Below are positions 15,885-24,810 of a stretch of 64,000 bases of DNA, piece after piece. Within the stretch, counting starts at the first letter, position 1; each line of letters starts with the position of its first letter. The notes below the pieces were generated by a model. The model ran no database searches. It was given only the letters and a program-made list of their open reading frames with translations, and had not been told where the DNA came from. The stretch spans positions 496,001 through 560,000 of the forward strand of contig NZ_SCOL01000001.1 in the NCBI RefSeq assembly GCF_005503015.1, read 5' to 3'. The DNA is from Bacillus sp. E(2018) (GTDB lineage: Bacteria > Bacillota > Bacilli > Bacillales > Fictibacillaceae). Position numbers and translations under genes: made by a program.

Positions 15885-16474
15885 AGGTGATAGGTGTTGT
15901 CCTTGCAGGCGGAGAGTCTAGGAGGTTTGGAAGTCCGAAATTGTTCGCTAAATGGGGCGATGCTACTTTTTTTGAAAAAGCCCTGAAAACGATCACTCCA
16001 TATTCAGATGAATGTGTAGCTGTCGTTCGCGAAGAATGGATAGAGAGATTAGAGGAAAACCACTCTCATGCTGCAGAACTAATTTCCGATGTTGAAACGT
16101 TCAAGGGTAAAGGTCCTCTAGCTGGAATATACAGTGCGATGATGAGAAAAAAGGGAGATTACTATTTGATCACGCCTTGTGATATGCCTAGAATGAGCAG
16201 CGCTATGTATAATAAATGGTTGGCATTTGCTTTTGAGTATCCGACTTATGATTGCATAGTTCCAGTTTTAAACGGTAAAGTATATCCACTAAACGGGGTA
16301 TACAAAAGATCATGTCTTCATGAAATGAAAGAAAATCTCATGAAGAATAACTTAAAGGTTTTATGCTTATTGAACCGTAAAAATACGAAATACTTAGAAG
16401 TTCAAAAAGAAGAGGCTCACTTTTTCGAGAATGTGAATACGAAAGAGGATCTTTTAAATCTACGAGACGAATAA
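15869..16474 (+). CDS. mobA: MobA-like molybdenum cofactor guanylyltransferase
   Basis: 201-aa nucleotidyltransferase. The N-terminal GVVLAGGESRRFGSPKLF is the nucleotide-binding signature of MobA, and GPLAGIYSAM plus TPCDMPRM supply the active-site region with its metal-binding Asp. MobA links GMP to molybdopterin. ATG 15869 has GGAGGA 8 nt upstream and overlaps the DUF92 gene by 16 nt. No other molybdenum cofactor gene is in the window, so a related transferase activity cannot be excluded. Confidence 0.82.
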   Translation: MDCRLKVIGVVLAGGESRRFGSPKLFAKWGDATFFEKALKTITPYSDECVAVVREEWIERLEENHSHAAELISDVETFKGKGPLAGIYSAMMRKKGDYYLITPCDMPRMSSAMYNKWLAFAFEYPTYDCIVPVLNGKVYPLNGVYKRSCLHEMKENLMKNNLKVLCLLNRKNTKYLEVQKEEAHFFENVNTKEDLLNLRDE

Positions 16475-16518
16475 AAATGGCATTCCAAACAGAAAGTAGT
16501 AGCAAGGAGGTTTTACAC

Positions 16519-16695
16519 ATGAAAGGATTCGTGATTAAAAGCTTTTTGATATTTCTTGCTGTTGCGCTCGGGTATAGAATGAGATACAGATTGATGAACA
16601 GCGCACTTGGCAATCCCTTTATTCGTCGTTTCTTAATTGGAAGTGCCATGTCATTTCCAGGGTTGCGCTCTAAAATGATGGATGAAATCATTTGA
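16519..16695 (+). CDS. Small hypothetical protein with one hydrophobic segment
   Basis: Fifty-eight residues from ATG 16519, which has AAGGAGG (16504-16510) 8 nt upstream; an in-frame ATG at 16477 lacks such a site. The N-terminal half (FVIKSFLIFLAVALGY) is a probable membrane or signal segment, the rest is basic (RMRYRLMN, IRRFLIG). It may be an anchored small protein. Its stop TGA overlaps a TTG in the next frame, so it is coupled to the HAD gene. Function unknown. Confidence 0.6.
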   Translation: MKGFVIKSFLIFLAVALGYRMRYRLMNSALGNPFIRRFLIGSAMSFPGLRSKMMDEII

Positions 16696-16697
16696 CC

Positions 16698-17423
16698 ATG
16701 TCATCGAAAGAAGCAGCATTCTTTTTTGATCTAGACAATACACTGTTTGATTATGAAGCCTCCTTTAAGAAGGCTTCTTTATTTGCATTTCGTTCCATCG
16801 TTTCCTCAGGTGAGCAAAATAAGAAAGTAGAAGAAAAATGGTTTTCTCGTTATAAAACGTTTTGTGATTTCTATTGGCACGCTTATGAAAAAGCATGGAT
16901 CACCCAAGAAGAATATCGTAGGAAGCGATTAGTATCTTCTTTACGTGCAGTAGGACTAAGTCATTTTAGTGACCAAGAGATGGTGCGGTATCAACAGCTT
17001 TTTGAAAACAATGTACATCTGTTTGTAGAACCCTATCCATGGATACAGGATATTTTTCGTAACTTAAAACGTAATCAAATATTGTACGGAATCATCTCTA
17101 ATGGAGATACTGATGTTCAGAGAAACAAAATTAAACAATTACACCTTGATTTTCCTGAAAGCCATATTTATATTTCATCGGAAATAAATGTAGCAAAACC
17201 TAGTCCTGAAATCTTTCATCTTGTGAAAAAAAATGTGAAAGCAAGTGCTTTTTTCTATGTTGGTGACTCGTATTCATTAGATATGGTCCCAGCGATCCAA
17301 GCAGACTGGACCGCTATATGGTGGAACCCTTTGATGCTTTCTGCAACAAATGAAAAAGTACCTCATCACAATTGTTACTCAAGCTGTAATTTAATAGAAA
17401 CCATCACGAGATATATTGAATGA
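16698..17423 (+). CDS. HAD-family hydrolase, nucleotidase-like
   Basis: 241-aa phosphatase of the haloacid dehalogenase superfamily. Motif I is FFDLDNTLFDYE (Asp11 nucleophile, Asp13 acid), motif II ISNGD, motif III the Lys in NVAKPSPEIF, motif IV VGDSYSLDM. The large helical cap after motif I and the DNTLFDY wording resemble YjjG/YfnB-type pyrimidine nucleotidases. ATG 16698 is used; TTG 16692, overlapping the previous stop, is an alternative. Its end overlaps the convergent gene by 20 nt. Confidence 0.85.
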   Translation: MSSKEAAFFFDLDNTLFDYEASFKKASLFAFRSIVSSGEQNKKVEEKWFSRYKTFCDFYWHAYEKAWITQEEYRRKRLVSSLRAVGLSHFSDQEMVRYQQLFENNVHLFVEPYPWIQDIFRNLKRNQILYGIISNGDTDVQRNKIKQLHLDFPESHIYISSEINVAKPSPEIFHLVKKNVKASAFFYVGDSYSLDMVPAIQADWTAIWWNPLMLSATNEKVPHHNCYSSCNLIETITRYIE

Positions 17424-18267
17424 GCTGGATGTTCTCATTATTTGTTGTTTGAAAGAGAACGAATAGATATTTTTTGTCTTTGCTGATTAAAATGAAAGGC
17501 ATCGAACTTCCGATCGGACTTATTTTCTGCCCATTCTTTGTAGTGATTCCTAAAAAGTAATTCTTATATAATCCTTCCCATAGCTTTCCGATAATTTCCT
17601 GACTTTTGGATGGAGAGAACCCTTGTAGCGGTTTGTTGTTATAATCTGTTAACGATTCTAATGAGATCACGTTATATTTGTCGATATCAATCTGATAGAA
17701 GTCTGTTGTTTGTGTAAGAGTTTGCTGTAAATATTTATTTGTTTTTTCATCCAGTTCATTCTTTGCTTTTCGTTCAGTGTTGTCCTTAGGGATTTTAAAA
17801 CCTGAGAACGATTGACCAAGTTTTGCTGCATATAAATAATCATTACTCATTCTTTGCACAGAACGATATCTCTCCTCACTAAGATGGATCTCTCCTTGAT
17901 GGTAGGAGATGGCCTCCCATAGCCCCGGTATCGAACTTAAAACATCCTTTTCAAGGTCAATTGCGTCTGAAGAGGTTTTCCACTCTGTCATCTTGTTGTT
18001 CAGCCTTCCGTTCTCAAAGATCATCGCCATATCTTGTCTAAGATAAACACGTTCAGAAGTCACTGAGTTCACTGTCCAAAGTAAGTCATAATTTGATGAA
18101 GTCCCATTTAGGAAGGAAAGTTTCGTTTTCGCTTCCTTAAAAGAGAACGTATTATCCAATGGAAAGAAAGTAATGCTTTCACGCGCTTCTTTTTTGACAA
18201 ACGGCTGGTAGATGATACCTATTACAAGTATAATAATTAACAGATAAATTGAAATTCTCCACTTCAT
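17404..18267 (-). CDS. Hypothetical membrane-anchored extracellular protein
   Basis: 287 aa: an N-terminal hydrophobic anchor (residues 4-21, preceded by MKWR) and a soluble exported domain rich in Lys, Ser and Asn. No Cys follows the anchor, so it is not a lipoprotein. The latter half ends in beta-like stretches (MPFILISKDKKYLFVLFQ). No family recognised. GGGAGG lies 8-9 nt before the start. It is alone on the minus strand between the HAD and M42 peptidase genes. Confidence 0.65.
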   Translation of the reverse strand: MKWRISIYLLIIILVIGIIYQPFVKKEARESITFFPLDNTFSFKEAKTKLSFLNGTSSNYDLLWTVNSVTSERVYLRQDMAMIFENGRLNNKMTEWKTSSDAIDLEKDVLSSIPGLWEAISYHQGEIHLSEERYRSVQRMSNDYLYAAKLGQSFSGFKIPKDNTERKAKNELDEKTNKYLQQTLTQTTDFYQIDIDKYNVISLESLTDYNNKPLQGFSPSKSQEIIGKLWEGLYKNYFLGITTKNGQKISPIGSSMPFILISKDKKYLFVLFQTTNNENIQLIQYIS

Positions 18268-18379
18268 ACAAATCAGCCTCCCTTTCGGACAACTTGTTCC
18301 TAAATTCTATGCAATACTGTCCAAATTAGAAGGCTTGAGTTAAAGAAAATGGAGGAGTTAATCGAGAGGGGTTAGAGTA

Positions 18380-19432
18380 ATGGAAGTATTAGAAGTAGAA
18401 ACAAAAGAGATCGTCAGCTATTTGAAAGAACTCGTACATATCCCAAGCCCATCTGGGAATACAGAAGCCGCAATCAATTATATGAAATCATTCTTTGAAG
18501 AATATGAGGTCTTATATAAAACAACCAATAAAGGTGCTGTCATAGCGACCATTCCAGGTGAGAACGATTCAAAACACCGTCTGTTGACTGCTCATGTAGA
18601 TACGTTAGGTGCTATGGTAAAAGAGATCAAAAGCGATGGTCGTCTTAAACTAGACTTAATCGGAGGGTTCTACTGGAATACGATTGAAGGAGAATATTGT
18701 TCCATACATACGAATTCAGGAAGAGTGTTCAGCGGCACGGTCATGATGCATCAAACAGCTGCTCATGTATACAAAGGAATGAATGAACTTAAGCGTGATG
18801 AAAAGAACATGGTTGTTCGCGTAGATGAAGAGTTTCATTCTAAAAAAGATGTTGAAGAAGCGGGCATCTCTGTTGGAGATTTTGTCTCTTTTTATCCAAG
18901 GTTCGAACAATCGGATAGCGGATTTGTGAAGTCACGTCATCTTGACGACAAAGCTAGCGTGGCAATCTTAATGCATGTGATCAAACAAATAAAAGCACAT
19001 TCAATCAAGCTGCCTTATACGACCCACTTTTTGATCAGTAATAATGAGGAGATCGGATATGGTGGTAATTCGAACATACCAACTGAAACAGTCGAGTACT
19101 TAGCCGTAGATATGGGTGCGATCGGTGATGGTCAGGCAACAGACGAATTTACTGTAAGTATCTGTGCGAAAGACTCTGGGGGACCATACCATTATGGGTT
19201 AAGAAAACATCTGGTTGACCTAGCAGAAAAACATAATGTCGGATATAAAGTTGATATCTATCCTTACTATGGTTCAGATGCAACAGCAGCCATCCGCGCT
19301 GGCGCCGATGTAGTGCACGGTCTGATCGGACCAGGGATTGATGCATCTCATGCTTTTGAGCGAACACATATTAAATCATTAAAAAATACAGCAGAGCTTA
19401 TTCACGCGTATTTGAAGTCACCTTTAGTCTAG
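18380..19432 (+). CDS. M42-family aminopeptidase
   Basis: Cytoplasmic co-catalytic metallopeptidase of the M42 (glutamyl aminopeptidase/endoglucanase-like) family, 350 aa. Metal ligands are visible in LLTAHVDTLGAM (His/Asp), SRHLDDKAS (bridging Asp), ISNNEEIGYGG (catalytic and metal Glu pair), VDMGAIG and the C-terminal DASHAFERTH. The insertion after the second ligand (GTVMMHQ) is normal for the family. GAGAGGGG precedes the ATG. It probably trims N-terminal residues from peptides; specificity is unknown. Confidence 0.9.
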   Translation: MEVLEVETKEIVSYLKELVHIPSPSGNTEAAINYMKSFFEEYEVLYKTTNKGAVIATIPGENDSKHRLLTAHVDTLGAMVKEIKSDGRLKLDLIGGFYWNTIEGEYCSIHTNSGRVFSGTVMMHQTAAHVYKGMNELKRDEKNMVVRVDEEFHSKKDVEEAGISVGDFVSFYPRFEQSDSGFVKSRHLDDKASVAILMHVIKQIKAHSIKLPYTTHFLISNNEEIGYGGNSNIPTETVEYLAVDMGAIGDGQATDEFTVSICAKDSGGPYHYGLRKHLVDLAEKHNVGYKVDIYPYYGSDATAAIRAGADVVHGLIGPGIDASHAFERTHIKSLKNTAELIHAYLKSPLV

Positions 19433-19440
19433 CCTTCAGC

Positions 19441-19472
19441 CCCTTAGCCATAGCTAAGGGTTTTTCTTTTTT
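19441..19472 (+). terminator. Terminator after M42 peptidase gene
   Basis: CCCTTAGC / GCTAAGGG with a 4-nt loop (19441-19460) and a T5CT7 tract. Confidence 0.92.
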
Positions 19473-19587
19473 TATCTATTCCTTGCAACGATTGAACTTA
19501 TGAAGAAGTTTAGAGAAATCCGTAGTTGAACAAGGTATGAAATAGGAAAAGAAAGTGAAGGATGATAGGCAGAGGAGTGATGAAAAA

Positions 19588-21051
19588 ATGTCATATCTGC
19601 CAAAGAAACAACCTCTTTCAAGAAATTTTGATGAAAATGTCCAGTATATGAAAAAACAACTAGGCGTTGACATCAGTTTTGATTGTATTCATCTTGACTT
19701 AGAATACGCCGGAAGAAGAATGGCTTTATTTATGGTTGATGGATTCGTTAAAGATGATATTCTTCATTATTTGATGAAGTTATTAGCCGATCTTGAGCCA
19801 GGTCAATTAGATCCGGATCCACTTGTGAAACTGATGAAGACATATTTGCCCTATATAGAAATCTCTACGTCAGATGATTTGAATCAAGGAATCGATTGGG
19901 TATTAAGTGGTCCTACAGTCCTTATCGTTGAGGGAGTTTCCGAAATCCTGCAAATCGATGCAAGAACATACCCGGTTCGAGGACCAGAAGAACCGGATGT
20001 TGAGCGTGTAGTAAGAGGAGCAAGAGATGGTTTTGTCGAAACGATCGTATTCAATACCGCACTTACAAGAAGAAGAGTTCGTGACCGCTCACTCCGAATG
20101 GAATACATGAGTATTGGAAGACGTTCTAAGACCGATGTATGTATTTCGTATATAGAAGACATTGCAGATCCTCATATCGTCGAACGAATCAAAGACTCTT
20201 TGAAAAAGATTGATACAGATGGACTTCCGATGGGCGAGAAAACGGTCGAAGAATTTATTTGTGGCCGTCACCTCAATCCATATCCGTTAGTGAGATATAC
20301 AGAACGTCCGGACACTGCAGCTGTTCATTTATTTGAAGGCCATGTATTAGTTTATGTAGATGGTTCTCCTTCTGTCTTGATCACCCCAACAACATTCTGG
20401 CATCATCTGCAGCATGCTGAAGAATACAGGCAGAAACCGGTGGTTGGAGCCTATTTAAGATTTGTGCGATTTTTAGCTGTTTGGATTTCAATATTTTTAT
20501 TACCGTTGTGGTATCTATTTTCCGTACACAAGGAACTTTTACCTGTGAATTTATCATTCATAGGCCCTGAAGAAATTGGTGTCGTTCCACTGTTTTTGCA
20601 ATTTGTGATCATTGAATTGGGTATGGATATGCTCAGGATGGCTACCATACATACACCTACATCAGTTTCCACCGGACTAGGATTAGTCTCAGCAATTGTG
20701 GTCGGACAAGTTGCGATTGAAGCAGGTTTATTTGTAAACGAGGTCGTGCTCTATATCGCAGTAGCTGCAATCGGAACATTTGCTACACCAACGTATGAGC
20801 TTAGTTTAGCAAATCGGTTATTAAGACTTTCTTTATTAGGTTTAACCGCATTGTTGGGAGTACCCGGATATATAGTGGGCTTTACATTAGCTGTATTATT
20901 CTTTGTATCGTTCAAATCCTTTCATATCCCTTATCTCTGGCCGTTTATCCCCTTCAACCCAAAAGCGATCAGAGACGTCATCTTAAGAATTCCTATGCCT
21001 CTTAAGAACAGAAGACCAATTGTACTGCATCCGAAAGACCCAGATCGCTAG
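19588..21051 (+). CDS. GerA-family spore germination protein, SpoVAF-like
   Basis: 487 aa. The first ~290 residues are the soluble N-terminal domain of GerA-type proteins (ISFDCIHLDL, ADPHIVERIK); the last ~200 hold four to five transmembrane helices and the family motif around PLWYLFSVHKELLP. ATG 19588 is chosen because GAGGAG lies 10 nt upstream; an in-frame GTG at 19555 has no SD. It stands alone without the B and C receptor subunits, which fits the SpoVAF subgroup better than a full receptor, but SpoVAF itself belongs in the spoVA operon. Spore inner-membrane location and late expression are inferred. Confidence 0.85.
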   Translation: MSYLPKKQPLSRNFDENVQYMKKQLGVDISFDCIHLDLEYAGRRMALFMVDGFVKDDILHYLMKLLADLEPGQLDPDPLVKLMKTYLPYIEISTSDDLNQGIDWVLSGPTVLIVEGVSEILQIDARTYPVRGPEEPDVERVVRGARDGFVETIVFNTALTRRRVRDRSLRMEYMSIGRRSKTDVCISYIEDIADPHIVERIKDSLKKIDTDGLPMGEKTVEEFICGRHLNPYPLVRYTERPDTAAVHLFEGHVLVYVDGSPSVLITPTTFWHHLQHAEEYRQKPVVGAYLRFVRFLAVWISIFLLPLWYLFSVHKELLPVNLSFIGPEEIGVVPLFLQFVIIELGMDMLRMATIHTPTSVSTGLGLVSAIVVGQVAIEAGLFVNEVVLYIAVAAIGTFATPTYELSLANRLLRLSLLGLTALLGVPGYIVGFTLAVLFFVSFKSFHIPYLWPFIPFNPKAIRDVILRIPMPLKNRRPIVLHPKDPDR

Positions 21052-21055
21052 TATG

Positions 21056-21086
21056 GACAGCTGAACATTCTTCAGCTGTCTTTTTG
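21056..21086 (+). terminator. Terminator after GerA-family gene
   Basis: GACAGCTGAA (21056-21065) pairs with TTCAGCTGTC (21071-21080); five T follow. Confidence 0.92.
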
Positions 21087-21108
21087 TATGTAAATTGTGT
21101 GCAAAGGC

Positions 21109-21139
21109 TTGCATTTTTCCCTATGTTATTTGTTATAAT
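21109..21139 (+). promoter_or_regulatory. Extended -10 promoter of yqgQ-glcK
   Basis: TGTTATAAT (21131-21139) is a perfect -10 with a TGN extension; a TTGCAT at 21109-21114 is a partial -35 at 19 bp. It lies 17 nt before the yqgQ start. Confidence 0.6.
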
Positions 21140-21155
21140 GACAAAGGTGATTATA

Positions 21156-21347
21156 ATGAAAACAATGTATGATGTTCTACAGCTGTTAAAAAGGTTTGGA
21201 ACGTATATATATACCGGAAACAAGATAGCTGATTTAGAACTGATTCAAGAAGAGGTTAGAGAGCTCTACGAGCAAAAACTCATTGATGTAAACGAATTCA
21301 AGAATGCGATCATCATTATTCGAGCAGAACACAATAAATTACAATAG
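21156..21347 (+). CDS. yqgQ: YqgQ family protein (DUF910)
   Basis: Sixty-three residues, mostly helical (MYDVLQLLKRFGTYIYTG, then EEVRELYEQKLI), matching the small YqgQ/DUF910 family found next to glucokinase in bacilli. ATG 21156 has AAAGGTGAT just upstream; longer in-frame starts run into the promoter. It precedes glcK by 13 nt, so the pair is one transcript. Function is not known, though a nucleic-acid-binding role has been suggested for the fold. Confidence 0.88.
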   Translation: MKTMYDVLQLLKRFGTYIYTGNKIADLELIQEEVRELYEQKLIDVNEFKNAIIIIRAEHNKLQ

Positions 21348-21360
21348 AGGATGAGACAAG

Positions 21361-22320
21361 ATGGAGAAATGGTTAGTTGGTGTTGATTTAGGTGGAACAA
21401 CAATTAAAATCGCTTTTGTAACCTTAGATGGCCATATTGTAGAGAAGTGGGAAATTCCTACAAATATTAATGAAGATGGAAAGCATATCGTTACGGATAT
21501 TACTGACTCCATCCATTCCAAACTAAAAGAACTATCTGAACCTAAAGAAAAGCTTGAATCAATTGGTATGGGAGCGCCAGGTTTCATTGATATGAAAACA
21601 GGTTTCATCTATCATGCTGTAAATATCGGTTGGAGAGACTATCCGTTAAAAGAAGAGCTTGAAAAAGCAACTGGCCTTTCTGTTATCGTAGATAACGATG
21701 CTAACATCGCTGCGATCGGAGAAATGTGGCGTGGTGCCGGTGATGGTGAAGGAAACGTACTGATGGTTACATTAGGTACTGGTGTTGGTGGCGGAATTAT
21801 CGTAAATGGACATATCATGCACGGAACAAATGGTATGGCTGGAGAGATCGGACACATAACAGCGATTCCAAAAGGTGGAGCGCCATGTAACTGCGGACGT
21901 ACAGGATGTATTGAAACAATAGCTTCAGCAACAGGAATCTCACGAATATCAAAAGAAAAAGCTCTTCAAGATACATCTTCTTCTCTTTATGCTCTATTGC
22001 AAGAGAATGATGAGATAAAAGCTAAAGATGTTGTAGCAGCTGCTGAAAAGGGTGACCAAGCAGCAATTGACACGTTAGATGAAGTAACTTTTCATTTAGG
22101 GTTAGTAATAGCAAACCTTGCTAACAGCATTAACCCAGGCAAGATCGTCATCGGTGGAGGAGTTTCTAAAGCGGGTCATACCTTAATGGAGCGTTTGGAG
22201 CAGCAATTTAAACACTTTGCACTTCCAAGAGTTGCTGAAGGCGCTGAGATGAAAGTAGCTACCTTAGGAAACGACGCTGGTGTAATCGGTGGAGCTTGGT
22301 TAGCCAAACATAATCGCTAA
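21361..22320 (+). CDS. glcK: ROK-family glucokinase
   Basis: Phosphorylates free glucose to glucose-6-phosphate with ATP. The 319-aa sequence has the phosphate-binding GVDLGGTTIK at residues 6-15, the sugar-binding DNDANIAAIGE and GEIGH segments, and the ROK zinc motif CNCGRTGCIE (Cys176 onward). GATGAGA precedes the ATG. It is the only glucose kinase in the window and would be a natural sink for glucose released by the GH15 enzyme about 7 kb upstream; that link is inference. Confidence 0.95.
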   Translation: MEKWLVGVDLGGTTIKIAFVTLDGHIVEKWEIPTNINEDGKHIVTDITDSIHSKLKELSEPKEKLESIGMGAPGFIDMKTGFIYHAVNIGWRDYPLKEELEKATGLSVIVDNDANIAAIGEMWRGAGDGEGNVLMVTLGTGVGGGIIVNGHIMHGTNGMAGEIGHITAIPKGGAPCNCGRTGCIETIASATGISRISKEKALQDTSSSLYALLQENDEIKAKDVVAAAEKGDQAAIDTLDEVTFHLGLVIANLANSINPGKIVIGGGVSKAGHTLMERLEQQFKHFALPRVAEGAEMKVATLGNDAGVIGGAWLAKHNR

Positions 22321-22464
22321 ATCATATTTTTTAGAGCAAAAGGTAAGTCTAAATTCAACGATAGGGCTCTATAGGTATATAGAAGGAACTTTTTTGCAAA
22401 TTCTTATTATAAGGTTTTCTCGACTGCATATAATGGGTGAATTCTTCCAAAGAGACGAAATAAT

Positions 22465-22500
22465 TGCGAACCGCTTCAGTGCGGTTCGTTTTCGTTTTTT
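22465..22500 (+). terminator. Terminator after glcK
   Basis: CGAACCGC (22467-22474) pairs with GCGGTTCG (22481-22488), then TTTTCGTTTTTT. About 145 nt after the glcK stop. Confidence 0.85.
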
Positions 22501-22526
22501 TGAAACTTTTTTGAGTCTAGTTCGTC
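22501..22526 (+). promoter_or_regulatory. ECF sigma (SigM-type) promoter upstream of ltaS
   Basis: TGAAAC (22501-22506), exactly 16 nt, then CGTC (22523-22526): a full match to the TGAAAC-N16-CGTC consensus of B. subtilis SigM. It lies directly after the glcK terminator, 270 nt before ltaS, leaving a long leader (22535-22795) in which I recognise no riboswitch. Cell-envelope-stress control of ltaS is inferred. Confidence 0.7.
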
Positions 22527-22795
22527 TAATGGTTTATGGATTTAAAAAAGGGGTAAAACTAATATAGTTTTGTTGTCCTATTTGTCAGAATCTTGAAATA
22601 GTACGTTAGGGTATTGAATTCTTGTGTGAAACCATTTAATATACTCTTTATGTAATCCTTTGATTAAGGTTTTGTAAATATGTAAAAGATGAATTTACAT
22701 TCTTAATCAATGCTTACCGGATGCAAAGAGAGACTAGTTAAGAGGAAATAAATTGAAAACGAGAGTTCTTTTTGATTGAGGAGGTCAGAGAACAT

Positions 22796-24709
22796 ATGAA
22801 AGAAAAAATGAAACAAGCTTTTGCTGAATATAGATTTTTCTTTATAGCAATTGCTTTATTATGGATTAAAACATTTATCATTTATAAAACTGCATTTGAA
22901 CTGCCTATGGACAATAAGATTCAAGAGCTAATCCTGTTTATAAACCCGATTAGTTCGATTGTTCTTTTCTTAGGAATTACGCTTTACTTCAAAGGAAGAA
23001 CACATAGAAGAATGATTGTTGCAGTCAGTGCGATCATGAGTTTTGTGATGTATGCCAATATGGTGTTCTATCGTTTCTTTAATGACTTTATTACCATTCC
23101 AGTCTTGTTTCAAACAAGCAACATGGGTGACTTAGGTAATAGTGTATTTGAACTGATACAGCCTACTGACTTATTGGTATTCATCGACATCGTGATTTTG
23201 GCTTATTTTATGAGACGAGCTGATTACCGACCTGCACGAGCTTCACGCAAGCAGATCACGATTACATTTGCGGCTGCGATCGTATTTTTTATCGTCAACG
23301 TTGGTATTGCAGAAACTGAAAGACCACAATTGTTAACACGTACTTTTGACCGTGAAATGTTAATTAAAAACATCGGTTCTTACAATTATCACATTTATGA
23401 TTCGATCATTCAGTCTAAAGCAAAAGCACAGCGTGCATTTGCCGATGGAAGTGAAATTACAGACGTTGAGAACTATTCACGTGCAAATTACAAAGAACCA
23501 AATCCTGAAATGTTCGGAAAAGCTAAAGGCAAGAACGTTTTCGTTATTTCAGTCGAATCAACACAGAACTTTGTTATTAACGAATCTGTAAACGGTAAAG
23601 AGATTACTCCGTTTATGAATGATCTGATTAAAGACAGTTATTACTTCCCGAACTTCTATCACCAAACTGGGCAAGGTAAAACATCTGATTCAGAGTTTTT
23701 ATTAGATAACTCTTTATACCCACTTCCAAGTGGAGCCGTTTTCTTTACACATTCTCAGAACCAGTACAATGCAACACCAGAAATTTTAAAAGAGCAAGGT
23801 TACTATTCATCCGTACAGCATGCCAATAACAAAAGTTTCTGGAACCGTGATATCATGTACGATAATTTCGGTTACGACCGTTATTACTCATTAAAAGATT
23901 TCGAAGTAACACCTGAGAATTCAATTGGATGGGGCCTTAAGGATAAAGATTTCTTTAAACAATCTATTCCTCATCTAAAAGAGATGCAAGCAATGAACAA
24001 ACCTTTCTATACGAAATATATTACGTTAACGAATCACTTCCCGTTCACTTTAGAAGAGGAAGATGAGATGATTCCTGAGTGGACATCTAGCGATGGAACA
24101 GTGAACCGTTACTTTACAACGGTACGTTATACAGACGATGCTTTAAAAGAGTTTTTCGCTGATGTTAAAGAAGCTGGTCTTTACGAAGATTCAATCTTTA
24201 TCATGTATGGTGACCATTATGGAATTTCTGAAAACCATAACGATGCGATGGGACAATTCTTAGGAAAAGAAATCACTCCTTTTGAATCTACTCAATTGCA
24301 AAAAGTACCTTTAATCATTCACATGCCTGGTGAAAAAGGGAAGACGATGGAAACAGTTGGTGGACAGATCGACCTTAAACCAACGATTCTTCACTTACTA
24401 GGTATTGATACTAAAGGTGACATTCAACTAGGCTCAGATTTATTTTCTAAAGATCGAGAAGATTTCGCTGTTCTTCGTGACAATTCTTATATCACAAAGG
24501 ATAATGTGTTCACAGATGGTAAGTGTTATGACAAAGCAACGGGTAAACCTGTTGAAGGTGAAAACAACGCTTGTGAACCATACAGTGAACGTGCTAAGAC
24601 CGAATTAGATATGTCTGACCGTATCATTTATGGAGATTTATTAAGATTCTACGACAAAGATCAAGCAAAAGATAAAGCTGTTAAGCAAGAAGAAAAGCAA
24701 AAACAATAA
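22796..24709 (+). CDS. ltaS: Lipoteichoic acid synthase LtaS
   Basis: Polyglycerolphosphate LTA synthase: transfers glycerol-phosphate from phosphatidylglycerol on the outer membrane face. 637 aa with five N-terminal transmembrane helices (to about residue 190) and an extracellular sulfatase-fold domain. Catalytic Thr296 is in [12 protein letters not shown]; metal and substrate residues are in VESTQNF, YGDHYG and the [11 protein letters not shown] segment. ATG 22796 follows GAGGAGG by 11 nt; TTG 22772 would put the SD inside the gene. Its location after glcK is that of B. subtilis yqgS, one of several LtaS paralogues, so it need not be the main synthase. Confidence 0.92.
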   Translation: MKEKMKQAFAEYRFFFIAIALLWIKTFIIYKTAFELPMDNKIQELILFINPISSIVLFLGITLYFKGRTHRRMIVAVSAIMSFVMYANMVFYRFFNDFITIPVLFQTSNMGDLGNSVFELIQPTDLLVFIDIVILAYFMRRADYRPARASRKQITITFAAAIVFFIVNVGIAETERPQLLTRTFDREMLIKNIGSYNYHIYDSIIQSKAKAQRAFADGSEITDVENYSRANYKEPNPEMFGKAKGKNVFVISVESTQNFVINESVNGKEITPFMNDLIKDSYYFPNFYHQTGQGKTSDSEFLLDNSLYPLPSGAVFFTHSQNQYNATPEILKEQGYYSSVQHANNKSFWNRDIMYDNFGYDRYYSLKDFEVTPENSIGWGLKDKDFFKQSIPHLKEMQAMNKPFYTKYITLTNHFPFTLEEEDEMIPEWTSSDGTVNRYFTTVRYTDDALKEFFADVKEAGLYEDSIFIMYGDHYGISENHNDAMGQFLGKEITPFESTQLQKVPLIIHMPGEKGKTMETVGGQIDLKPTILHLLGIDTKGDIQLGSDLFSKDREDFAVLRDNSYITKDNVFTDGKCYDKATGKPVEGENNACEPYSERAKTELDMSDRIIYGDLLRFYDKDQAKDKAVKQEEKQKQ

Positions 24710-24719
24710 GAACAGTAAA

Positions 24720-24749
24720 GCACTCAACTTCGGTTGAGTGTTTTTTTTC
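24720..24749 (+). terminator. Terminator after ltaS
   Basis: CACTCAAC-TTCG-GTTGAGTG (24721-24740) with a UUCG-type tetraloop and eight T. Confidence 0.95.
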
Positions 24750-24810
24750 TGCATAAGTGCTTTGTGCAAACATACACCTTTAAGAGGAAGGTTTAAAGGG
24801 AGGGCTCTGT

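Noticed and set aside
16477..16518. Extended start of the small membrane protein
   Set aside because: AAGGAGG clearly serves ATG 16519.
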